From Dendrolimus kikuchii (lineage: Eukaryota > Arthropoda > Insecta > Lepidoptera > Lasiocampidae): a DNA stretch of 64,000 bases. Of this stretch, positions 10,001 to 23,000 are shown piece by piece. The position numbers and the translations under genes are program-made. A model generated the notes under the pieces. It was not told the DNA's origin. It saw nothing but the letters and a program-made list of their open reading frames with translations, and did not search any database. The first letter of the stretch is position 1. Every line of letters starts with the position of its first letter. The stretch covers positions 17,037,435-17,101,434 of the forward strand of contig CM034389.1 in NCBI GenBank assembly GCA_019925095.2. The letters run 5' to 3'.

Positions 10001-13000
10001 GAAAAAAATACCCAGAGCTCCCGGTGTCAATTACCCTGTTCTGGTACCAAATCTAAAAGGATATGGAATAGCTGTAAGTACGCTTTTATTTTATTCCCAT
10101 AAGATTTAAAAAACATTTATGCTTGCTTTATATTAACTATTATTGTCTAGAGACAAACATAAAAAGGCTGTGATTATTGCAGCAAAAACAATATATAATA
10201 AATATATTAGCCATTATGTGCAAATGTAACTAACTAACCCTATATAAAATACAACATTAATATTAAAAATCATATACTGTCGAACTTTCGTTTCTATATG
10301 AAAGTTTTTTACATTTGTTGACAGATTTTATCTACATAATATGTTTCATTAGTAGTCACAATGCCCAAAATGCTCCGTTAGCCGTTTCACAAGGCGACCG
10401 CGGTCGTTGTGCTCGTACCGAAAACGTCACTAATGACGTCATCATTTTCGATCAGACGACGCTCACAACGACCAATGAATATCAAGAGGTGGGACGAATA
10501 ACCGTTCTACTTGGGTTTACGATTGTAACGCCGGCAAGCAAGTGGAACAGGAAAAATCGCGGTGGTTGTGAGTCTCTAATGGAATGTAGCCATAATATGT
10601 TTTATATAATAAAATGTCAAGATCTAAAAGGAATTGACCTCTAACATCATCTAGTCTTGTAGGATTTAGAATCTTCAGGTGTATTTTTACTGGGTAATTG
10701 GCATTCCTAATTTTCTGCTTCGTGATATTAATATAAACATGGAGGAAAATACTGTTTTTCATAATATCAATTGTGGAACTAACAAATTAATTTTTTAACA
10801 GAAACAATGCAATATAGAAGAAGTAGCAATATTTCCAGCAGGCTCTGAAGGTTTTTCACAGAAGAATTTAAATTGTTCTGTACAAGAAGGCCTTAGGAGG
10901 TTTAAGGATGTCGCTGAGCAGGCAGTGAGAGATGGTCTTAGGGTCAGAGGCTATGTATCTTGTGTGCTTGGTTGCCCATACGATGGACCTATTCACCCCA
11001 AGGCCATTGCTAAGGTAAGCTTATTAAAAATACTTACGCACATTTGATACATCTTATAATTCTCTCCTTGATAGCTCCCATGGCAATCAGACACATATAC
11101 AGTCACTGAAGTGAGACTTTAAGCGTTTCTTCTTGCCTTTCGATAAATTATCATAGTGTTAAAAAATGTATCTATACGTATAATCAGCAGAAACGCTGGT
11201 CTGTTTGTCCAGGCCAGGGATGGATTTACCAAAAGACTAAGAAGCCTGGAACCTAGGGCTGCAAATAAGAGGCTTATTAAGGGGGCATTTTTTTCAAATA
11301 TTTTATAGAAACTAAAGAATTCATACTTATATACCTAATTTTTTAGTTAGATATGTGTATATAAATATGGTTATTGCGTCCACACAAATAATTCAACATG
11401 TAATATTGTTTTAACACATATAACCGTTTTTCTTCAAAAACCAAGTTTATGATTGTGAACTAGGTTATCCCAATTGTAGAGGTTGGTAGGGGCGGCTTGA
11501 ATAGCCTATGGGAGCAAATATGTAAATCCGCCAATGGGGCAATGGTCCCATTGGTACCTTCAATGTCTTTAGTCCTACTACGTTACTCCTAGGTACCAAC
11601 CTAGGAGTAATTAGTAGTGCAATTTACCATATCACATGTTTAATCCAATGCTGACACTATCCAAAATTTTGCCAAATCAACTTTTTAATGACATCTGTCG
11701 TCAAAACTTGGAAATACGTGTAATAACGCTAATCCTGGTTTAAAAGTAACAGAAATATCCACTAGAAGGCATTAAATGAATGAATAATGCCGATATTCAC
11801 GGTTAAAAAAATGTTATAAAGCTCTCCTGTAGTTCTCTTTTTTGGATAGTGTCAGTATTGTATTAAGTGTGCGGTATAGTGCACAAGTTTCTAACTGTAT
11901 ACAGATAACAGAGGAGCTGTTTGCGATGGGTTGTTATGAGGTGTCTCTGGGTGACACGATAGGCGTCGGCACGGCAGGCTCGGTGCGCAAGTTGCTCAAC
12001 GAAATTTTAACTGTTGCTAAACCGGAACAACTTGCTTTGCATTTCCACGATACTTATGGCCAGGGGTTGTCTAATTTACTCGCCGGGTTAGAGGTATGTA
12101 TACATAAAATACAAGTATCTAAAACATATAAGTGCCTGACAAGAATAAGATAGACATTAAGATTCACGAAATATATTAACGTAGTAGAGCCATGTTGGAG
12201 TCATTATATTAATTACAGCTCTTAGGGCCGACTCGGTATGATACCACGCTTTTCACAGAATATCGTCGTGAAATGGTTAGCCTTGAGCGCTAATCATGTT
12301 TCGTACGATGAGTGAGTGTACCGATGACCCATTTGCCCCTCTCCTCATCCCATTCCTCCAGTCTATCCATCCATGATTAAACCATCGACACTATACGTAA
12401 ATAAATCAAAAGTAATCGATTTGGAAATAAAAAATGTTCTACTTTATTACATTTATTTTACTTTATTACAAAAAGGCTTATTTAATATATGTAAAATATG
12501 TTCATTGAAATGTGGGTATATTTATTACACGATATAGTATTTTCAGCAAAAATATTTAGATGAGTTAAATCAATTAAAACTTATTTATACATGAAGTAGA
12601 TTTTTATAATAAATTGAGTCAGTATCGCATGAGAATGTTACTAATTAAACCGCCATCGAGCTGTCAAAATAAAATAAATGCTTGGGAAGAGTATAATAGA
12701 AAATGCCCCATTTTATTCTCTCAAAAAATACTATGGATATTGTTGAAACCAATCAGGTAGATAACACATGTTACATTAAATTCTGAAATTCTTTACTTTC
12801 AAAACATATAAAAGAACCGGTGCTAAAATACACTATTATCATCTTACTTTTAAAATATTGCAATAAAATAATTTCAATGATTGCTTAAACAATAATAAAT
12901 AGTTAATGTGCTATTTAAAAACTACTTTTACTCCCAAAGATTTACAGATGTTACTTACTTAACTCTTTGAAGAAAGAGGAGACTTTTAACGGCAAGTAAA

Positions 13001-13529
13001 GCTAATCGATGATGAGAAAATCTTGTAATTTCGCGGTGTTTTAGAATAAGACAAATATTAAGAATAAATAAAACTTGGAACATTTTATCATCTTGGCTTA
13101 GTGTTATCTGAAAGCAGATGATAGCACCCAATAAATAAACGGATACACCAGCAAACAAATTTTCTGAATGTTATTATCAAATAGTCAATAGTAAACGCCC
13201 CCGCGCGACTGGTTTTTACGTCATTAGAGAGTATTAAAAATAACTTGTTTTTGCAGTATGGTATAAAAACAGTGGACTCATCCATCTCGGGGTTGGGCGG
13301 GTGCCCATATGCGCGCGGGGCCAGTGGGAACTTGGCTACTGAAGACCTGGTGTACTTCCTGTACGGTCTTGGAGTCAACACAGACATAGATTTGGTCAAA
13401 CTAGTGGAAGCCGGCCGATACATTTCCAACTTCCTCGGTAAACCCACCGACTCCAGGGTCAACAGAGCGCTCAGCGATAAATTGAAAGATCACAAAGAAG
13501 CTATTAAAATGGCTTCGTGTCAAGTTTGA
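6963..13529 (+). CDS. HMGCL: Hydroxymethylglutaryl-CoA lyase (whole gene)
   Basis: The enzyme cleaves HMG-CoA to acetoacetate and acetyl-CoA in leucine breakdown and ketogenesis, normally in the mitochondrial matrix. Exons are 6963-7025, 7154-7299, 9950-10073, 10802-11014, 11905-12093 and 13257-13529. All introns are GT-AG, the frame stays open, and the product is about 335 residues (human 325). Residues 1-21 are basic with no acidic residue and look like a mitochondrial leader. The catalytic signatures are present: [10 protein letters not shown] (active-site Arg-Asp), [37 protein letters not shown] (metal-binding His pair) and the Cys loop [19 protein letters not shown]. The C-terminus ASCQV lacks the peroxisomal CKL found in the human enzyme. 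Confidence 0.95.
7154..7299 (+). CDS. HMGCL: HMGCL exon 2
   Basis: The acceptor is TCAACAG and the donor is AAG|gtatac. The exon encodes [20 protein letters not shown], which holds the substrate- and metal-binding Arg and Asp of the family, and ends in a split Ser codon. Confidence 0.95.
7354..7927. mobile_element. Inverted-repeat element with TTAA target sites
   Basis: The ends GGGGTTAGGCCACTGTAGA and its near-complement TCTAGAGTGGTCTAACCCC are flanked on both sides by TTAA (7350-7353 and 7928-7931). This is the target pattern of piggyBac-type elements. The 574 bp interior has no transposase, so it is a non-autonomous element in HMGCL intron 2. Confidence 0.8.
8182..8500 (-). repeat. SINE-like poly(A) retroposon, copy 3
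   Basis: This is a full-length copy in HMGCL intron 2, with the T run at its left end. TAAGAT occurs at both edges (8177-8182 and 8500-8505), a likely short target duplication. Confidence 0.85.
8556..8660 (+). repeat. LINE 3' tail fragment
   Basis: The stretch CAATAAGGCCGCCCATTGTA followed by a tract of TTCTATTCTA repeats resembles 3' tails of lepidopteran LINEs of the RTE type. This is family recall, not a search. Confidence 0.5.
9329..9930. mobile_element. Inverted-repeat element in HMGCL intron 2
   Basis: The left end GGTGGTTTCAGCAAAC and the right end GTTTGCTGAAACACCC are inverted repeats about 600 bp apart. The interior has no transposase. Its right end lies only 19 bases before HMGCL exon 3. 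Confidence 0.7.
9950..10073 (+). CDS. HMGCL: HMGCL exon 3
   Basis: The acceptor is TTGTTTTAG and the donor gtaagt. The exon encodes [18 protein letters not shown] and [15 protein letters not shown], all close to the human enzyme, and returns the frame to phase 0. Confidence 0.95.
10345..10585. repeat. GC-richer repeat-like block in HMGCL intron 3
   Basis: The block stands out from AT-rich surroundings and has short inverted ends, ATTAGTAGTCACAA on the left and TTGTGAGTCTCTAAT on the right. The open frame across it has no family features. It is probably a small inverted-repeat element. Confidence 0.4.
10802..11014 (+). CDS. HMGCL: HMGCL exon 4
   Basis: Seventy-one codons run from a TTTTAACAG acceptor to a gtaagc donor, both phase 0. 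They encode [28 protein letters not shown] and [15 protein letters not shown], core barrel strands of the lyase. Confidence 0.95.
11215..11545. repeat. Degenerate inverted-repeat element in HMGCL intron 4
   Basis: GGATGGATTTACCAAAAG on the left and TGTAAATCCGCCAATGGGG on the right are partly inverted copies of each other. The interior is non-coding. The boundaries are uncertain. Confidence 0.4.
11622..11887. mobile_element. Inverted-repeat element ending next to HMGCL exon 5
   Basis: CTGACACTATCCAAAA near 11657 and TTTTTTGGATAGTGTCAG near 11838 are inverted copies. The similarity extends imperfectly outwards for about 45 bp. The right arm stops about 17 bases before exon 5. Confidence 0.65.
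11905..12093 (+). CDS. HMGCL: HMGCL exon 5
   Basis: The acceptor is GTATACAG and the donor gtatgt. The exon encodes [19 protein letters not shown] and [15 protein letters not shown], the latter with the two metal-binding His residues of the lyase. Confidence 0.95.
12225..12380. repeat. Probable dispersed repeat in HMGCL intron 5
   Basis: A block with mixed base composition, from GGGCCGACTCGG to CAGTCTATCCATCC, is set in AT-rich intron sequence. It resembles dispersed repeats of Lepidoptera from memory only. It has no coding or RNA features. Confidence 0.3.
13257..13529 (+). CDS. HMGCL: HMGCL exon 6 (terminal)
   Basis: The exon follows a TTTTTGCAG acceptor in phase 0. It encodes the Cys-containing flap [19 protein letters not shown], the C-terminal helices and TGA after ASCQV. 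Confidence 0.95.
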   Translation, partial: YGIKTVDSSISGLGGCPYARGASGNLATEDLVYFLYGLGVNTDIDLVKLVEAGRYISNFLGKPTDSRVNRALSDKLKDHKEAIKMASCQV

Positions 13530-13544
13530 AAGCGATAAATGAGT

Positions 13545-13550
13545 AATAAA
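13545..13550 (+). other. HMGCL polyadenylation signal
   Basis: AATAAA lies 15 bases after the stop codon. Two further overlapping signals at 13611-13620 are alternatives. Confidence 0.5.
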
Positions 13551-13679
13551 TATGTACAGCAAACAAAGACTAAGTAAATTTTGTTTGTAATTAATGTGTA
13601 AATTATGATCAATAAATAAATACATATTTTGTTTTAACTTTGTGTTTGCATAGCAGCGAGACATGATTGTGGTCATGGA

Positions 13680-13948
13680 CGCGACCGGCCGATATACCTA
13701 CCGGTTTTTATCAATTATCATGCGTAATGTGTTCGGAGTGTGGAGTCGGTGCGCACTAGTGCGGCGGGCGCGCAACAAGCAGCTCGCCTATATCCAATTG
13801 ACCTTATTTATTTCGATTTGATCTTGAGCAAGAGGTCGATAAACCTTTATTAAATAGTTCCTAAGTGTGTTTCACCCAACAATCAGTACGCGTTGGAGCC
13901 ACTGTTAGTTTTGTTCTTTTTTATGGAATTCTCATTGCAATTGGCAAA
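13680..13948 (+). promoter_or_regulatory. NANS 5' region, probable promoter and leader
   Basis: A short GC-rich patch at 13740-13795 (CGGCGGGCGCGC) stands out between HMGCL and the NANS start. The region upstream of ATG has no in-frame ATG. The start site itself cannot be fixed. Confidence 0.35.
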
Positions 13949-14077
13949 ATGGTTGAAGTTAGAATCACCGAAGATATTAAGATCGGCGGCAACAACCCAT
14001 GTTTTATAATCGCGGAAGTCGGACAAAACCACCAAGGTGATATCGAAATCGCAAAAAAGTTAATAAAAGCAGCTAAG
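13949..14077 (+). CDS. NANS: NANS exon 1
   Basis: The exon starts at ATG and encodes MVEVRITEDIKIGG and CFIIAEVGQNHQGD, then ends AAG before a gtaagt donor in phase 0. Upstream the frame has no Met. Confidence 0.92.
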
Positions 14078-17000
14078 GTAAGTCTATAGAGACGTTCTTA
14101 TACAAGTGTTTTGTATAAATACGAATAGGAAACAAAGAAAGCGTTGTGGTTTATCATTGTTGACCTTCACTTTCGTTTATTTGTTTGTATTTATTCAAAA
14201 CACCAAGAATTGATATTATGTAAATTAATTATTTAGTAATCGCTTGCTGGCGATACGTACTGGCTGGCGATGTAGGTATCTATGTTAATATTGTTGTTTC
14301 CTGAATTTTCAACAAGGCCATTTTAAGTTTTATATGATGTATTTTCTTACCCTAATTTTTATAATGAATCATTTATTTATCAAGCTTTTTAGCTACTTCT
14401 ACCACATTTGTTGAACATTGAAACATAGCTAACAGGTAGGGACGTAACAAGTGTCTTAAAAGTGATAAACACAAACACTATTTTGTCTATATGTTTACTC
14501 TTATATCATATCATTATAATGGATATATGTCTGTATATTACTGATAACGATTGATCATTATTTCAGGAGGCAGGAGCAAGTTGTGTTAAATTTCAAAAAA
14601 CTTGCATCTCTGAGAAATTTACAAAGAAGTATTTAGAGAAGCCTTACAACAATTCAAACTCATGGGGTAAGACTTACGGGGATCATAAAAGACATTTAGA
14701 GTTCTCCGAAACTCAATACAGGGAACTGTACAAGTATGCACAAGAAGTTGGAATCCCATTTACCGCTTCGGCGATGGATATGGTGAGTTTTATAGTTTCG
14801 TGTTGAACGACATTCAGTTGACTCGTGAGTCAGATTTTGGCATGAAATTCGTAAAATTGAAACTCGCGCTTGTCAAATTGTCTTCTGTGTGACTAAACAT
14901 TACTTTTAAGATACGTACATTATTAAATTTTATAGTCATAATTATCATGAATATAATTATATCGTAACGGACGAATGGGACCTCACCTTGATTGATTTTG
15001 TCATTATTTAGATAGCGCTCAGAACTAACTTGATCAAATTTCACTTTAGAATTACCTCAAGTTTTAAATAAGCATACACTTTATAAAAAATACTTTAATA
15101 GTTCAAAAAATTCATATTTACTTACTAAAATAGGTAGTCTTGTAGATTATATGCTTCTTCTTTCATTAACCAGAGTGAATCAAAAAGTTCTTAGAAGTGC
15201 ATATATATAAAACCTTTTTGGGAGAAGTTTGATATGCAAATTAAAGTGTCGATCGCACAATATTTTTTTAACAGGGGGAGTACATTTTGTACACTACCGG
15301 GTCCTTTGTGGGGGTTAGACCTTACGCGGCGAGATTAAGCGCCGCACGGCTTGTGTGGGACTGATACTAAACTCTCGTCCCCAAATACACCACTAAACCT
15401 GAAACTGCCTCCCATGTGCCCGCGCTTATGGTAGGAAGAGTATGAGATTTAAAACGCAATTATGCCCATGCTCATCCGCGCGTCAAGGCCTGAGAGTGCC
15501 ACGGGAAGCAGGGCAAACTCACTTTACCCACAGAGGTTTAGTTCCACCCCATCCGCAGATGCTGGTGGACCCCTGGTGACGGAATCACGGGGAAGTTTTG
15601 CGCATATCTGCGCACCCGAATGACGTCGGTACCCGTGAGTCGCATGTGCACTTCTCTCTCTTGTTCAGCGGCCTCCTTGTGTGACATTACTGCCTCACAG
15701 AAGCTTGCTGCAACCCCGCAATGATCGACGCTGTGCAGCATGGCCTCAACCAGACTACCCAGCGAATCGATCGGCCTTACGATTGCCTCGAGCTCAAATC
15801 GCTGCAGTGCATTTTGTGACGATAGTTACATGTCATATTATCGACCAGCGTATGGAACGCAGAGCAAGTCTTATGCGCCACACTGGCGGCACTGAGGGTC
15901 CCGTGGTAACGCGGGACTCTGACCGCGGTTTCCCACGTTCTGATCGCTTCAAGCTCGACCCAGCAATAAACCAGGCCACGGGTGATTCGCACAATATTTA
16001 TGCCAACTATCACTTGTTTTTGTCAGTTCGTTCGCACGTAATAAATTGTGTTTTACAAGGTGTTGCTAAAAATATAAAATTATGGATAAAAGTGAGTTAC
16101 ATGCGGTGATAAAATATCTCAGCTCGAAAAAAAGTCTACGTAAGAAAGTGGAATCCGATTTCAATGCCACCTACCGGATCTAATTGTAAATCTAAACCAT
16201 CCCTGGACCCACCAAAGCAATATTTTTTACACCTTGGGTTACTACATTATTGAAGTTTTAGTAGTGATCCCTAATGATTTTCTATTAATAAATATAGTCT
16301 GGGATAATGTAGCATTCTATTGATGGAAATTTTTTTGGAATCGGTTTGGTAGTTTTTGAGTTTATTCGTTACAGACATATAAAAATACAAATCTTTTCTC
16401 TTTATAATATTAGTATAGATTATTAAATTAAATGAATCAATTTTAACCTGTTACGTCCTACAAAAGCTAAAAGAGCGGTTTCGGTCGAATACGTTTCCGT
16501 CTCTTATTTCGGAGAAAGTATCTCATTTTCTAGGATGAAAAGCATTTTAGGTTTACCCTTGCTGAAGCATTTGTACCAAATTTCAAGGTAACCAGCACAT
16601 TTTAAAAGTTATGAAATAGAAGCAAACAAGAATACAAATACTCGTAACAAATTTCATTACACATTTATATCAGATTAGTACCTATGATATGGATTACATC
16701 GACTTTTTTGGTAAATTCATCTTTACGTACCTAGTAAAAGTGCAAAGGCAATCTTACAAAGTTACCGATTTTTACTTTCTAAAGCGCATTCTTGCCTTTG
16801 TTCAACTTCCACACATTATGTTATACCTAAACCTCAGGCACTCAATCGGCGTGATCAGTTTAATAATTATTCCTATCATCCACGTTTTTACTAAAGTGGC
16901 TCTTATTTTTAGGTATCTTTCGATTTCCTAGTCAACTTGAAAGTGCCGTTTATCAAAATTGGTTCAGGAGATTCGAATAATTTATTATTCCTCAAATATG

Positions 17001-20000
17001 CAGCTTCGAAGAAAATTCCTCTTATCATTTCAACGGGAATGGTGGATAAATCGGCTGTGAAAACCATATATGATATAATATCGGCTCAGCATAAACACTT
17101 TTGTTTACTGCATTGCATTTCGGCATATCCCGTGCCGTTTGAAGATTGTAATCTCACAGTTCTTCAGGACTACAAAAATACATTCGACGTTCCGGTTGGA
17201 TACTCTGGACAGGAGCTCGGTACTGCTGTAGCCTTGGGTGCTGTCGCACTTGGCGCTAAGGTAGCTTCTTTATTTATTTTCTCCATATTCAATCATTTAT
17301 CACATCGGTCAAGAAATTTAAGTTCTCGAACTGCTGGTGAATTTGCTTAGTTTTACTCCATTACTTAAGGACCAGCTGTGCCCGCCACTTCATCCGCGTG
17401 AAAGGATTTTCGCGGACCCTTTAAAAAAGTAGCCTAAGTTACTCCTTATAACATCAGCTTTGTGTTAGTGAAGATCCGGTCTAAATCAGTCCAGCCGTTT
17501 CAGAGATTAGCCGGAACATCCAGACAGACATACAAAAAAATATAAATTGATTTTTTTGTATAAGTACCGTATATACTTTCATAATATGCATTTAGTAAAA
17601 AGCTGTTATTTTGACATTACAAACAGACACTTTAATTTTATTTATCTGTATGCTAAGATAAAGATAATATTATTTAGTTTAATTTATAAAAAATCCTATC
17701 TGCATCCCTTTATCAAAATATATAACATATTTCAAGTTGGTTAGTGCATTCGAAGATAAAGATTAAATTTTGAACGTTAATTACATTAACTAGCATCGTA
17801 ATTTCAAATGATAGGCTTTATAATATTTATTTTACAATAGGTTTTACTTTCGCTTTAAATTAATGGTGCATGTCTTTGAGTACGGTGAAAGGCTTCTCGG
17901 TGAAAATTTTAATAGAAGGATACATATTTAAAGAAGTTCTTCAGTTTACTCTGATGACCTTGCGCCGTTCGACATTTCATCGCGGCGTATAATTTTGTGC
18001 CCTTCCTGTATGACTACTCTTACAAATCTAGTTGTTTATGCAACAGTTTATTGACTCCTGGTCCCCGTAGTTTTATGAGAAAATGGAATTATTGGAATGG
18101 AATTATTCGAATAATAATGTACTAGTAGAGTCCAAACACTCCATTGTAAACTTAATACATGTATACAGAACAATTACTCTTATACATATTCCTAAGCCAA
18201 AGGATTTGCTTTTAGTAAATTAATTATACTTACTACAAACCTAGTGCCTGCAATAGTGAAATGACTGTCAAGAATAACTCGAGATAAGTCGTGATAGCTT
18301 AGTGGCTAACGTACCGAGTCTCATTCCAAGGACCTGGACTCTTAGACAGTTTTGTTACAGGTGCTGACTACTAGTGTCTATGAAGAAAAGCATCGTGATA
18401 AATCTACACATTAAGATTACCGATGATCTTCTCTTCTTAGCTTATGATCTAAAATATTATTATTGTAATACACCAATATAGCTCGCAAAATATGAACATT
18501 GAAATGTTGGTAGGTCGGTCACTGCAGTCGCAGGATCAGTAGGCAACTTAACAGACGAGCTGTGAAGTGCAGACCGCGCCTGGAAACCACGGTTTTATAC
18601 GCCCTCCAGCATGGTAGTTGACGACATGCACAAGATCTCTGCTAGGGGTATTATAAGGAAATCGGAGGATCAGGATATGTATGTGGCGCAAACTAAGAGA
18701 TACCTAACAATAAACAGCGAAACAAAAAATACAGAAAGTGTTAATCGAATACGTATATCATTTATTTACAGGTTTTAGAAAAACATATAACTCTCGATAA
18801 GACAATGAAAGGGACGGACCATGTGTGCTCATTGACTCCTTTAGAATTCCAACAACTAGTGAGAGACGTCAGGGTTATCGAAGCTTCCCTAGGGACTCCG
18901 ATCAAGAAAGTCGTCACTTCCGGTTAGTAAAACATAATACACTTCATAGTTTCAATTTGATCGTGTACTAGCAGAAGGTGATGTCAGGAGCCTTAAGAAC
19001 AGACGAGCGTGCATGACAAGAGTTATGAATGTCAAAGAAGCAAGTGAGGTGTGTAAGAATAAGCCTGAATGGCGCTCTGTTGTTCGTGCCTACACCGCAA
19101 GGGAACTGGCCTGAAGTTATGTATGTATGTAGTTTCAATTTGCATGACGTTTTTCATTAATAGCGTCAACAACGTTAAAAATGATACTGAGTAACAAATT
19201 ATTTATTTAAACATTTAAATGCTGCTAATGATTTACTAAAATAATAATATAATCATTTATGTAATGAATGATGACGTACTAGTATTGTTTAGTATTTGTA
19301 ACATATAATAGAAAATAATAAATAAAAGAAGGAAAATATAATACTTTCATCCTGAAAACTGTATTAATTTCCGCCAGATTCAGAGCTTAGCACATTTTTT
19401 CTTTTATAAGTCTGATGCTGATGATTTGGGTATCTGTAACTAATAGTGCCAAGTAATCATGAGTAGTTATTAAGATTTAAAAATGCGTCAGCTTAAGAAA
19501 TAACTATATTTTCCACCCTAGCTTCAGCTAAATTATAGATTTTTGACAGACATCTAGAACCGAGTTTTTGTGGCAACTAGAAAATTCAACATGTCACTAA
19601 TCAGTTATTTTTTGGCACAAGGATACCAGTCTCGCATAAACACAATCAATATGATACAACTATTGTTCATTTTTGATATAAATACCTATACGTTTTTTCA
19701 CTGTGCTAATACCGCCAAAACCTCCATTTACCTTAGCACATTTATATAATAGTATTATGTAAATAGTGTAATAATTTCGTCTGCGCAATAATAAAAAACT
19801 AATATAATCTCGAGGAATGCAGACACTGGCTTTCGGTACAATCACTTCGAACATAGCGGGGTCATAGTTTATTACTTACATTTTATACTAACTAAAATGA
19901 ATTGAATGGCGCTAGCTGACTTGAAGGCTCTTATTATCAACTTTTGCGATTTAGTGTCTTTTCAATTACTTACTTGTACTTGTATATAACTTATGTGTAT

Positions 20001-23000
20001 ATATAGTATAGTTATATATTTATTATTAAAATGTAAGTAATCGTACAATATTTATGTATACCACCATCGCCACTCCTAATCAGCAATATTCTTGCCACGG
20101 GTTGTCTGGAAGAGATAGCTTTTTAGCGATAAGACGACGAACAACTTTAAAACGCTACCGGAAAAATTCTCGCGAGATTCCCGGGATAAATAATATCACA
20201 CATTGTACTACATAAAATTTGTTATCGATCAGTAAAAAAATCGCATTGAAATTTGTTTTTTTTTAATCTGGCAATTTAAATACCCAAAAAATTTCCCACG
20301 GGACTCCTGAGATAAAAAGTAGCGCGGATTTTAAGTCTTAAGAATTTGCAGTCGATCAGCGGAAACCACATCGAAATCGGCCGGGCCGAACAGACAGACA
20401 AGGAATCTAAAAAGACGCATGTGTTCTCCATCGTTTATATAGTCTATTATATTGCATACAGACAGTATACCCGCCACGATTGTTCAAGGTGGCGTGGCAG
20501 GTTTGACACATCGGTTATTTCGTTTTTAGCACGTGGTTATTGTAATAATATGCACATTAGATCAGAAAACTAACTAAGTGCTCCACGTTTGAGTTTGGGA
20601 CTTGTGCGCTACAGCTGCCACGACTTTTATGGAGTAAAATAGTTTAATAAGTAGACACAATTTAAACCGTCACAAAAATATTTTTATTGTAACCTTTTAA
20701 ATTCAACATACTTTGACGACTGTTATTTTATACATAAAATGATGTACAAATATGTTTTACGTTTCAGAGTTGATAAATTCATATCAGCTGTTTTATCCGA
20801 AATACAAAGATGTTTTGTCGTAATTTCATAGCAAATGTTTATACATATTGTGAAGTGTGTGGACGTCCTTTAGTTCTGACTACTGACCTTTTTTAGCCAT
20901 TGCATATAAAAATACATTGACAATGCGGTAGACACAAACTTATTAAGTATCTATAGTTCATATAAACAATATCATTTTTATCAAAGACCTGAGGTTTAAG
21001 CTTTTTTAATACATAATTAACACATTGCTTATAAGCATCAAAAATTCTAAACACAAGGTGAAATACATTCAAAACATTAGTAAATGTAAGCATCGAAAGA
21101 GAATAATACTTCACACTATATACATTAGTTTTGATTGTTTCACAGTTACGACTATTAAACTTCGAAGATAAGGGGATGTTGTAGTGTAAGAATATTTTTT
21201 ATAATTGCTGAAACAGTAAAAAGCCATTAAAAAGCAGCCATGTGTCCACGCGTAGTGACGGATTCCATTTATCTTGTCCTATCACCCATCACCTGACGAC
21301 CACTTTTTGTGGCTCAGAACCCTAAAAGTATTTAATCCAAAAATTCCTCAACAAATCTTATTCAAAATATTTTTATGTGAAACTATATTTTATGTTCTGC
21401 CGATTGTGCCATGTTCAATTTATTCAGAATTTTCAACACACTGACATTTTTTTTATCTTCAGTTAGGCACATGTATGGTGTGCGCTCTTAATTTATGTAA
21501 GATTCCTACCGAATTTCATTCATATAGGCTCAATACATTCTTTTGAGATATATAGATAGAGGGACGATATTACGGTTCTATAAAGGTTCCGCTGTTGCCA
21601 CAACGGCTATGAATCACTAAAATATGAATAATTTAAATGTAAAAAAAAAGTTATTCGCTTCTTCTATAGCAGTTTATACAGATACTGTTATAACACCGGA
21701 ATGGAGTACGACCATAAAGATTCTGTTTTTACTATAGTATCAAATAATATAGTAAGTAATATTATTTACTGCCGTAAGACGTGCGTATTATCCTTAGCAA
21801 AATAATAAATGTTATCGATGTTAACATTTTAAGATGAGTATCTTACGATATTATACTTAAATGTGTAATCGTGTTGCAGTGCAGAAATAAATAGTCCACA
21901 TCAAACTTACAATATTAAATTTATGATATATCTATGTTTGCAGCAATTTGAATACATACATATGTGTCTAAGTATATATGTATGTAATACTAGCTGACCC
22001 GTGGCCACTTCGCTGGACATCAGAAAAAATTAAAAAATACTTATTATTAATTACAATCAAATATACCCTATGTCACTCAGGAATAATGTAGCTTTCCACT
22101 GGTGAAAGAATTTTCAAAATCCGTTTAATAGATCCAGAGATTACCCCGTACAACGTCACAAACTCACAAATTTTACCTCGGTCTACATGGATAACATTTG
22201 ACAAGATATCATAATTAGATCTATATATCACACATTGCTGCATTGAAATTGCAGAAAAACTTAAATGAAGAGTGGTCGCAATACATTTTTTTATCGCTGA
22301 GCCAGCAAACAAGTTGACGGCACACCTGATTAAAAGTGGTTACCGTTGTATATGGATATTTGCAATACTAGAGGTACTTCCAATGTTGTGCCGTCCTCGG
22401 AGGGGGGAACTGAGGCCTTACACTCAAACACCTTTCGTCGTTCGTTTTCGTCCAATAGAAGAAAGAAAGAACAAATATTTCTTTAAAATTACAGTAATAT
22501 AGTCTATATAACACAAAAATAAATTGAACATACAATGGAAAATGTACTTAAATACAACAAATAACAAGCAAAAAAGTTCTAAACGAATGAAGAAAGACGT
22601 TTGAGAGTACGCCCTCTGGAACCTGGCCGCTAATGCCAGAACGCAACTCAGGGTTGTTATGGCGGCATACTATAGGCCAGGGGTGGTAGCAATCCAAACA
22701 GGTAAAATACCCTATCACCTGGCTGTGGGTTGGTTTGTCGCCATTTACGACTGGCCGTCCCGCCCGCAGGATTCTTGCTCCGTTTCTGCATTGACACTGT
22801 GACTGGTGGATGATTTTTTTAATATACAGGCGTGGACTACGTCTAAACAGCTCTTCAATAGTCATAACAATGTTTCATTATCATTTTTATTTATTAAAAT
22901 CTATGCTTATCATATATTCTAAGTTACCAAAATGATAAAAAATATCTGTCCTTCCTAATCTCTGAACTGTCTCATATAGACTTTTTAAAAATCAAAGTGA

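Noticed and set aside
13865..14089. Upstream extension of NANS exon 1
   Set aside because: The extension has no ATG in frame; homology begins at the ATG at 13949.
18286..18365. tRNA gene
   Set aside because: Only a loose A-box-like start is visible and no cloverleaf can be formed; it fits an old SINE.
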